A stretch of DNA of 64,000 nucleotides from Gigantopelta aegis (taxonomy: Eukaryota; Mollusca; Gastropoda; Neomphalida; Peltospiridae). The notes under the pieces are model-generated. The model saw only the letters and a program-made list of their open reading frames with translations, searched no databases and was not told where the DNA came from. A program made the translations under genes and the position numbers. Below, one piece after another: positions 55,770 through 64,000 of this stretch (positions within the stretch are counted from its first letter, which is position 1; every line of letters begins with the position of its first letter). Location: positions 44,523,750 through 44,587,749 of the forward strand of contig NC_054713.1 of NCBI RefSeq assembly GCF_016097555.1, written 5' to 3'.

Positions 55770-56322
55770 ATTTACTTAAATTTCACTTCTGTGCATGACA
55801 TTCTGTATTTAATAAAATTATCATTTTTAATCTATTGCGATGACACCTGTATTTTGGAGAAAAGATATTTTATTCTTAAATCCCTATATAATGGACATAA
55901 TGGTTACTGTTAATATATTTTGCAAATCATAACAAGCTAAACACTTACTGAGAAATTTACTTAAATTCCACTTCTGTGCATGACATTCTGTATTTAATAA
56001 AATTATCATTTTTAATCTATTGGGATGACACCTGTATTTTGGAGACATATATTTTATTCTTAAATCCCTATATAATGGACATAATGATTACTGTTAATAT
56101 ATTTTGCAAATCATAACAAGCTAAACACTTACTGAGAAATTTACTTAAATTCCACTTCTGTGCATGACATTCTGTATTTAATAAAATTATCATTTTTAAT
56201 CTATTGGGATGACACCTGTATTTTGGAGACATATATTTTATTCTTAAATCCCTATATAATGGACATAATGATTACTGTTAATATATTTTGCAAATCATAA
56301 CAAGCTAAACACTTGCTGAAAA
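55770..56322 (+). repeat. 184/185-bp unit triplicated in block A
   Basis: CTTCTGTGCATGACATTCTG recurs at about 55785, 55970 and 56154. Block B has a single copy (60888-61060). The copies differ at few sites, so the triplication postdates the block duplication. Confidence 0.92.
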
Positions 56323-56562
56323 ATCGAGTAATGAAAACTGCATTGGTACATCAAATGTACTCTTCCAGTCATATCTGCTAAATATCATTAAAGAGGGACC
56401 AATTTCACAAAATGCCGTAACCCTCGTTTTGCACGTAAACGTAAATCTACAGCTTACTGAGATATCCATATATATTAGGTAATGAAAATTGCGTTGGTGC
56501 ATCGAAGTCTAATGCCGTACATCAAATGTACTATTCCGTTCTGTACTATCTTATCTATTAAA

Positions 56563-56857
56563 GATGGTCCGAAACTTTGGCTGATATCGGTGATGATGAT
56601 ATGGATATTTCAACTCCAGATCAATGCCGATCACAAAGACCACCAGCAAAGCCAAAGATAAAACCCATACTTCCTCCCGATGAAAAATAAAGTTATCCAG
56701 TGGAACTGTCGTTGGCTTAGGCCCAGTTTTGATGAATTAAAGTCTTCTAATTCCAAAGTATAGTCCTCTTGCAGTGTCTTCGGGAAACTTTCCTGGAGGA
56801 TACTGACAGTATTAACATCAGATGATTTAATCTCTACTATAAATGGCAAGAAACTGA
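56563..56857 (+). mobile_element. 5' fragment of I/Nimb-like LINE in block A
   Basis: The end of ORF1 (STPDQCRSQRPPAKPKIKP) stops, then the endonuclease start (VIQWNCRWLRPSFDEL). It is cut off at 56857, where copy B continues. Confidence 0.75.
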
Positions 56858-57639
56858 CTAGGCCCACCTCAAGATTTTATTTAATAGGCTAGACAGAAAC
56901 ACCGCACATTATAGCCTTATATTAAAGGTCATAACTTAATTACAGAGCATGTACAAATATATGTCAACACAATAAAGATCTGTATCTCTTACTTAAATTG
57001 TTCAATACTGAGATACGTTCAGGTAAATGTCCTTTTAATGTATTTAAACGCATTTACTAAATTTTGTTTGAATATATTCACGATAGTGTTTAGTGTGACG
57101 CACCTACGCACCAAAATGATGTACGTCTGACACGCATGTTGTGAACATCAGTGTATGCTTACGTCGAAAAGGATATATATGTATACATATTGCTTTTATT
57201 AGAGTTTTTATTTATAATATAAAACTATGAACACTTGCGGTTTCTCCTTCGTTCTTTAGAAAACAAAAACCGTTTTATAACATTGTGTGACGGACGTACA
57301 ACGCTAATGAGGTCATGTTAGGAAGGCCTGTACACCCCAAAAATGATCAAAGTCTGAGAAATGTTATTTATAATATTTCATGCATACTTGCTTAATAATA
57401 TTTTTTAAACGTAACAATAATAATATTGCTTTTACTTTAAAAATGAAATTATAATGTTTGGTCCCTGTTTTGTGACTGTCGTCATCTTTTTGGGTGCTCA
57501 GTCTCAAAAATTTAACAATGAAATATATTTTTTTTAAAAGTTTTATAGATTATTATAGCTTTTAAACGGTACCAGTTATTAAAGTTTAAACCAATATTCA
57601 TAAACTGAGTAGGAGGTTGATGTTTTCATTCATGGAATT

Positions 57640-57795
57640 GCCCTATTGGATGTCAAGCATTTGGTTAATATGATTCGCAGTCTAGAGGACATCCTCTACA
57701 TTTTCCATCAGCAGCAAGGAATCCTTCATAAACACTTACCCGCAGATAGGACCGCTGACTTTCATATACCAGTAGTGGGACACTGATTTTAAGTA
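57640..57795 (-). mobile_element. diverged SINE fragment (tail-B)
   Basis: GCCCTATTGGATGTCAAGCA, CATCAGCAGCAAGGAATCC and TTCATATACCAGTAGTGGGA in minus orientation; heavily decayed. Confidence 0.6.
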
Positions 57796-57898
57796 TACAA
57801 ATTTTGCGATAGTTACAATTTTATTATATATTAATTTTTTTTACGATCCCCCTCCAAACCTCCCCCAAAGTTGCCTTGGCATCCACCTCATGTCACTG

Positions 57899-58165
57899 CC
57901 CCCCCCCCCCCCCCCATATAATTTCTGGATCCGCCACTGCATGGGGGTGGCAGGCTGATGTTTGCCCGAATGAAACAAAAGTGCCAGAATCTGGATTACA
58001 AGGTTTATTCATATTAGAATTGCTGCCAAACAGCTATACAGAGTTGCAAACGAATCACTGCGCATTTTTATATGGATTACAAATAATTTTGAGGGTAGAA
58101 TTATGGAAATACATGGTAAAAAGGTGTCGGGTTAGCACATTTTCCCCGAATATTTCTATAAGGGT
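57899..58165 (+). mobile_element. MITE E remnant beside a hAT-like end
   Basis: A C run (57900-57915) and GGATCCGCCACTG (inverse of the common CAGTGGCGGATCC terminus) precede GCAGGCTGATGTTTGCCCGA and TTTTGAGGGTAGAATTATGG of family E. Confidence 0.6.
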
Positions 58166-58736
58166 CTCCACGAGTACTCGAGTACTCGGAAATGGGTAGA
58201 GTCTAGCAAGACTCGAGTTCGTTCACAGGACTCCAGTACCCGTACATGGTAAAATATAATGACACTGGCAGGCGGGCAAGGGGGGCATGTGCCCCCGATT
58301 TTTCAGATATTTTGCTTTATATTTGCTTTATACTAGTGTAAAGGTGTGTAAATATAAAAATGTGCCCCCCACTTTTTGGCACCTTCCTACGCCAATGAAT
58401 GAACTATAATACAATGGACAATGTAGGACAATAATTTCAGCAGTAGATAATCAGCGATATAAGTTACACAATAATTATATGATCACGCGCCGGTTTCTCT
58501 ATTTGAACTGGCCGTCCATCCGTCACAAAACTGAACAAATCAACCAGTTTCTAAATGCAATACAATCAAATGGCATGATTTGGCATCCATGTTCAGCGCT
58601 AGACTTAAGATGCATAATGCCATTTTACTTTATTTCTTAGTCTCATTATTATCTAGTGTAAGTGTAGGGTACTCGTGTCCGGGTCGAGTTTGACCCTCGA
58701 GTACTCGAGTCCAATATTTTGGACTCGTGGAGGCCC
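58164..58736. mobile_element. non-autonomous element with AGGG(T/C)CTCCACGAGT ends
   Basis: The left end AGGGTCTCCACGAGTACTC and the inverted right end AGGGCCTCCACGAGTCC match. GAGTACTCGAGT palindromes lie inside both ends. A second repeat (GGCAAGGGGGGCATGTGCCC, 58270-58400) appears nested in it. Confidence 0.65.
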
Positions 58737-59143
58737 TATTATGGGCATACAATGGATTACTGGAGATGACCTATATTAATATTGCACCCCTCCCTTGGAA
58801 TGATCCGGATGCGGTAGGCTGGGATAGTCCGAGAAAAGCAAACGACAGGTGTTTTTAGTGGAGGACGGGTTGTGTGACCTAGTCACGTTGCTCGCTGTGT
58901 GATCTTAGCAACAGGAAATCAATGTTACCAGATGCGTAGCTGTACCTAGCAGGTGGGGGGATAGGGGTGGGGGTAGGGACGAGGTGGGGTCAGGGGCTAC
59001 CTCACCCTTAAAATATATATGGAAAGTGTTCTTTTTAGCTAAAATATATATATATAATATTTTTTAAAAATCACTTTTCTGTCTAGAGGGGAAAAGTTAA
59101 AATCTGCTTAGTTTAACTAGACTGGCGCACATTGGTTATTTAA

Positions 59144-59527
59144 TGGGACATTCCTGAGTTTGCTGCAATTTTTAAGTTGTTATCGACTAACCAGAGTCTT
59201 TTTACCGATTGTAATTACATATCAAATATATTTTCCTGCATAAAATATTAGTGGCTGTATATTAAACGTGTTTCTGGTCGTTCTAATATTTGTACTAGGT
59301 TAAATTTCATTTTATTTCCTAAAATAAGTTTTTTTCGTACGTACGAAATTATTGGAAGACAAAATCCAGTTTGGGCTTCTTACAAATATTAAGACGACCA
59401 GAAACACATTGAATATACAGACACTGATATTCTAAACAAGAAAATATATTTAATACGTAAGTTTAATCGTAGAAATAGTTTATTAGTCGGAAGCATATTA
59501 CAATGCAGCAAACTCTGGAATGTCCCT
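59144..59527. mobile_element. complete TTAA MITE, 384 bp
   Basis: TTAA at 59140-59143 and 59528-59531. Inverted ends TGGGACATTCCTGAGTTTGC and AGGGACATTCCAGAGTTTGC, then TGCA. TTAA duplication and AGGG-type ends fit Kolobok or piggyBac-like non-autonomous elements. Other copies: 52030-52334 and the left-truncated one opening block A. Confidence 0.88.
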
Positions 59528-61590
59528 TTAATCATCGACTATTGGAAGTCAAACATTTGGTAAATTTAGAAATTCAAACACGTAGTCAACAGAGGAACCC
59601 CGCGACATTTTCCTTTTAGCAGCATGGGATCTTTTATATCCACTTTCCCACAGATAGGAAAGCACATACCAGGGCCTTTGACCAGTCGTTGTGCACTGGT
59701 TGGAACGAGACAAAACCCAGTCAGTTGAATAGATCCACCGAGGTGGTTCGATCCTCCGACGCACGCACCTCAAGCGTCTAGAATGAAATGACGCAAAATG
59801 ACTGCTTGGATTTGTTTTCACCATTTTGAAACATTTATTAAAATGTTTTGTTGGCAGAGCACGTTGATATATTTAGTATCGGCTATTGTATGTGAAACAT
59901 GTGCTAATTGCGACACGATGTCACCGTGTTTTGTTTACCAACAACGCTAGACCATAGTGAGTTATTAATTACCGTATTTTCCGTGTCAAACAGTAGGAAA
60001 CCCGCTACATTTTTCTTTTAGTAGCAAAGGATCTTTTATATGCACCATCCCAACGACAGGGTAGCACATACCACGGCCTTTGATATGCCAGTCGAGATGC
60101 ACTGGCTGGAACGAGAAATAGCCCAAAGGACGTATGTGTGTACATATTCATTTCATCCGTGTATATGATAGAAAGGATTAATGCGTTTTCATATTATTAT
60201 GTTGTTATTATTATTATTATTATTATTATTGTGAACCAAAACATAACATTACCAGTTTGTAGTCCTTTCGTCAGAGGCGAATCCAGGAAATATTTTAGGA
60301 GGTGCACCAAGTTAAATATCACAGGACACATGGACCTCTCTTGTAAAAAGGACATCCCAAGAAAAATCATCGGGAAATGGTTAATTATGTATTCAATGTT
60401 CGTCCGCAGTTCCAAAACTACAATGTACGCAAACTACTTTTTGGTTTCTTCTCTTTTTTTTAAAACTAAATCTTTGCAGATTTCTTTTTTCACTTTCAGT
60501 ACGAGAAAAAATAAAGATAAAAACTAGTTAAATAATTCACTGTTATATATTATGTGATGTACTTGTGCTAGCTTATCTTCTTCTGTTTTTTATATAAAAC
60601 AGTGATACCTTTTTATGTAACTTGTGTTTAGTTAAATAATCAATAGTAGGCCTATATAATATGTATTTGTGCTTATTCGAGATATTTCATATTTATTTAT
60701 TTATTTATTTTCATTGTTAGGGTTGACCACCCTGTTACAAGAAGAGTAGCGCAGACATCAACACATACATATGAAATATAAATATCAATCATAATATCTA
60801 TGCATACGAACCAAATGATTTGAATTAACTATTACAGAATACTTCCCGAATTCTAAGTGCTTCACAAATAAATTTACTTAAATTCCACTTCTGTGCATGA
60901 CATTCTGTATTTAATAAAATTATCATTTTTAATCTACTGGGATGACACCTGTATTTTGGAGACAAGATATTTTATTTTTAAATCCCTATATAATGGACCT
61001 AATGATTACTGTTAATATATTTTGCAAATCATAACAAGCTAAACACTTGCTGAGAAATCGAGTAATGAAAACTGCATTGGTACATCAAATGTACTCTTCC
61101 AGTCATATCTGTTAAATATCATTAAAGAGGGACCAATTTCACAAAATGCCGTAACCCTCGTTTTGCACGTAAACGTAAATCTACAGCTTACTGAGATATC
61201 CATATATATTAGGTAATGAAAATTGCGTTGGTGCATCGAAGTCTAATGCCGTACATCAAATGTACTATTCCGTTCTGTCCTATCTTATCTATTAAAGATG
61301 GTCTGAAACTTTGGCTGATATCGGTGATGATGATATGGAGATTTCAACTCCAGATCAATGCCGATCACAAAGACCACCAGCAAAGCCAAAGATAAAACCC
61401 ATACTTCCTCCCGATGGAAAATAAATTTATCCAGTGGAACTGTTGTTGGCTTAGGCCCAATTTTGATGAATTAAGTCTTCTAATTCAAAAATATAGTCCT
61501 CTTGCAGTGTCTTCGGGAAACTTTCCTGGAGGATACTGACAGTATTAACATCAGATGATTTAATCTCTACTATAAATGGCAAGAAACTGA
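59185..61590 (+). repeat. composite block, copy B (2406 bp)
   Basis: Direct repeat of 54094-56857 at an offset of about 5.1 kb. Its MITE (59144) and LINE (to 63480) run beyond the shared edges, so B keeps the original context and A looks like the derived copy. Confidence 0.93.
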
Positions 61591-62046
61591 AAATAGAGCG
61601 TCTGGGGGCCTTTCCATTATTGTAAATAAAAACATTCCCCAGAGTAAAGTCATATTGAAGTCAAATTTACAAGCTGTGGCTGTAAAGTTCACGGTTTATA
61701 AAACTATTACTGTTTATTTACCCCCTCGAAACAATTACAATGTTAACCCAAGGGACTTTCAAGGTCTTCTTGATTAACTCCCTACTCCCTTTATTATTAT
61801 GGAAAATTTTAATGCTCACCACATTTTGTGTGGATGCGATGACATAAATAATAGAGGTAAACAATTGGAGGACTTAATTCTCAAAAATGACTTAATATTA
61901 TTTAATTATAAAGTCATACATACTTTCATTATGCATGTGGTTCTTTCACATCCTTTGATTTAACCCTTTGTTATCCGTCAATTTGTCTTGATTTCTCCTG
62001 GAAACTGTGTCCAGACCTTTGTGGTAGTGACCACTTTTCGATTATT

Positions 62047-62436
62047 TTGGAGAATGATGGACCTCCATCACTTGAAAGTTTTCAAAGATGGAAGTTGGGG
62101 AGGGGAAACGGGGGTCAGTTTTGGCATCTATGCAGCACTCAACTGCAACAAACTGCCATGACTAGTGCCGATGATCGTATGTCTTTGTTCACATCTATGT
62201 TAAAATGTATTGCAGAGGAATCTATTCCTAAGAATTCAGCAGTACCGAAGCGTTTCAGTAAACCATGGTTCAATGAAACTTGCAAAGATGCAATCAATCA
62301 GCGAAACAGGACCCTCGAGAGGTTCAAGCGCGAACCTACCGGGGATAACCTGAATACTTATCGCATTGCTCGGGCAAAGGCTCGTAAAGCTATCAGAGTA
62401 AGAAACCATCAAAGAGAAATTATGTCTCCAAGTTGA
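62047..62436 (+). pseudogene. LINE ORF2 linker segment
   Basis: QRWKLGRGNGGQFWHLCSTQ, then KPWFNETCKDAINQRNRTLE and RIARAKARKAIRV. This is the basic linker between endonuclease and RT in such LINEs (PWFNxxC---, R--A-R--R). It ends by frameshift at about 62436; SQTYVKSVCKIKGKESNN continues in another frame. Confidence 0.82.
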
Positions 62437-62673
62437 CTTCTCAAACATATGTGAAATCTGTCTGTAAAATCAAGGGGAAAGAATCCAATAATACAGTTCG
62501 CCATTTGTCTTTTAATGACAGGGATGTGACGTCTCATCGTGACATTGCCAATGCATTGGCAGACAATTTCTGTCATAACTGTTCTTCTTCTTTCAGTAGA
62601 TGCTTTTACATGTCAGAAATAAAGCTGAAAAGCAACCTATTAACATGCTGAAGTATACAACAGGTGCTTCTCT

Positions 62674-63174
62674 TTGGAGGAGTTGCAGGACGCTCTACGT
62701 AGAGCCCATGATACTTCAGTAGGACCAGATGAAATACACTATCAACTCTTAAAACACTTACATGAATCATCCTTAATGTTTCTATTTAATATCTTTAACA
62801 AAATCTGGATTTCGGGTGACGTTCCTTCTGATTGGAGAAAAGCCATTGTCATTCTTATTCCCAAGCATGGGAAGGATCCAACAAATCCTACCAGTTATCG
62901 CCCTATTGCTTTGACAAGTTGCATTTGTAAAACCATGGAAAGAATGATCAACCGTAGACTTGTCTGGTATCTTGAGTCCCACAAATTACTTACTAATGTG
63001 CAATGTGGGTTCAGGTCTAGACGTAGCACGGTCGATCATCTTGTTAGATTTGAAACGTTTTGTAGAGAAGCTTTCATCCATAACCAGCATTTGGTATCGG
63101 TCTTTTTGTACCACGTGGAAGTATGGGGTTTTGAAAGACCTCTATGGCATGGGTCTAAGAGTCCGTATGCCTGA
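62674..63174 (+). pseudogene. LINE reverse transcriptase, N-terminal half
   Basis: Encodes EELQDALRRAHDTSVGPDEI, SDWRKAIVILIPKHGKDPTN, SYRPIALTSCICKTMERMIN and QCGFRSRRSTVDHLVRFET, which are RT fingers/palm motifs of the Jockey/I group. After LVSVF the frame shifts through loss of motif A. TTWKYGVLKDLYGMGLRVRM continues in another frame. Confidence 0.9.
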
Positions 63175-63482
63175 CTTTATCTCAAATTTCTTTTTAACAA
63201 TAGGTCTTTCAAGGTACAAGTGGGATCTACGTTATCTGATTCTTACTCTCAAGAGATGTAGGGTTAGGGTTAGGGAGCATCCTGCCTCGAGGTAGCATCC
63301 TGTCAGTAACTTTATTTTCTGTGAACATTAACAGCCTCACCCAGTGTTAAAACCTGGTGTTGAAAGCTCGTTATATGTCATTGATTTTCAGATTTGCTAC
63401 AGGATTATCCAGTACGAGTGTCAATGAACGTCAGTTGCAGCTTTGTTTGTATAAGCTTCAAGAATGGGCAACTGACAATGGA

Positions 63483-63552
63483 ACGAATGAATGAATGAAT
63501 GTTTAACGACACCCCAGCACGAAAAATACATCGGCTATTGGGTGTCAAACTA
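63483..63552 (-). mobile_element. mini-SINE (tail-D) cutting the LINE
   Basis: GAATGAATGAATGAATGTTT, AACGACACCCCAGCACG and CATCGGCTATTGGGTGTC. Same type as 5773-5843. The LINE does not resume afterwards. Confidence 0.75.
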
Positions 63553-63654
63553 TAGTAATGCAAACAAATAAAGTGAAGGATCAACATCAATATAAAAATT
63601 CAAGATTTAATTTAAAACACAGTGTAAAGAACTGTGCAAAAATACAAATATCAC

Positions 63655-64000
63655 AGATAGAAAGAAATGTTTTATTTAACGACGCACTCAACACATTTTA
63701 TTTACGGTTATATGGCGTCAGACATATGGTTAAGGACCACACAGATTTGGAGAGGAAACCCGCTGTCGCCACATAGGCTACTCTTTTACGACAGGCAGCA
63801 AGGGATCTTTTATTTGCGCTTCCCACAGGCAGGATAGCACAAACCATGGCCGTTGTTGAACCAGTTATGGATCACTGGTCGGTGCAAGTGGTTTACACTA
63901 CCCACTGAGCCTTGCGGAGTACTCACTCAGGGTTTGGAGTCGGTATCTGATTTAAAAATCCCATGCCTCGACTGGGATCCGAACCCAGTACCTACCAGCC
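63655..64000 (-). mobile_element. SINE (tail-A body, second head), runs off the window
   Basis: AGAAAGAAATGTTTTATTTA tail, core CTGTCGCCACATAGGCTACT and B box (plus: GGGATCCGAACCCAGTACC). It matches 51013-51404 closely, including the shared CTCTTTTACGACAGGCAGC variant. Confidence 0.92.

Larger units (their letters stand above)
54094..56857 (+). repeat. composite block, copy A (2764 bp)
   Basis: Near-identical to 59185-61590. In order: right part of a TTAA MITE, tail-B SINE (minus), a second SINE (minus), a hAT-like end (CAGAGGCGAATCCAGG), AT-rich sequence and the 5' fragment of a LINE. It begins inside the MITE and ends inside the LINE, so both edges cut elements that are complete or longer in copy B. 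It contains a 184-bp triplication absent from B. Confidence 0.93.
61306..63480 (+). mobile_element. I/Nimb-like LINE, 5'-truncated, decayed
   Basis: ORF1 tail ends at TAA 61422-61424. The apurinic endonuclease starts KFIQWNCCWLRPNFDEL and includes GGLSIIVNKNIPQSK, YLPPRNNYNVNPRDFQGLL and FIIMENFNAHH (the usual D of G-D-F-N is N). An in-frame stop follows QGLLD. Next come a linker ORF (62047-62436) and reverse transcriptase to about 63480, cut by a mini-SINE. Motif A (FDLEKAYD) is deleted near 63107 and the YVDD box reads YVID near 63394. It cannot be active. The start matches the fragment in block A. Confidence 0.88.

Noticed and set aside
56101-56857. Helitron 3' end (CTAG at 56855-56861) as cause of block A
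   Set aside because: No TC 5' end, no stable 3' hairpin before CTAG, and the edge falls inside a LINE also present in block B.

Overview
The window looks like molluscan, probably gastropod, nuclear DNA. The evidence is one intron-rich animal clock gene, AT-rich introns, very many microsatellites, homopolymer G/C tracts, and several tRNA-derived SINE families whose common body and 3' tail I associate with molluscs (the organism is inference). Nothing prokaryotic is present.

Layout. 1-2.6 kb: repeat fragments and two tandem-repeat arrays. 2.64-23.2 kb: one complete plus-strand host gene, period (PER), the PAS-domain repressor of the circadian clock. I could trace 21 coding exons with consistent GT-AG sites and phases, giving 1217 codons plus stop. 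This includes two short 5' exons that simple ORF calling misses. A TATA box and three 47-bp repeats sit just upstream of the ATG. The introns hold microsatellites (some above 600 bp), SINEs, a MITE and a 26-bp minisatellite made of splice-acceptor-like units just before exon 20.

23.2-64 kb: no further host gene could be recognised. The interval holds a TTAA-flanked, THAP-encoding DNA transposon of Kolobok type (23.8-25.9 kb), old tandem repeats (26.7-28.5 kb), an unclassified repeat element split by a SINE with target-site duplication (28.6-30.5 kb), an 18-bp satellite with a 648-bp higher-order period (38.5-40.2 kb), a cluster of long hairpin (foldback) elements at 45.3-49.3 kb, a dead Tc1-like transposon in a TA microsatellite with a nested SINE (50.2-51.9 kb), two direct copies of a 2.4-2.8 kb composite block (54.1-56.9 and 59.2-61.6 kb), and a decayed I/Nimb-like LINE (61.3-63.5 kb).

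The best leads are the foldback cluster, whose hairpin apices share a short motif despite unrelated arms; the decoy-acceptor array inside period; an open in-frame stretch beyond the period double stop; and an internal duplication of the PER 'PFW' module. All identifications are from reading the sequence; no search was run.
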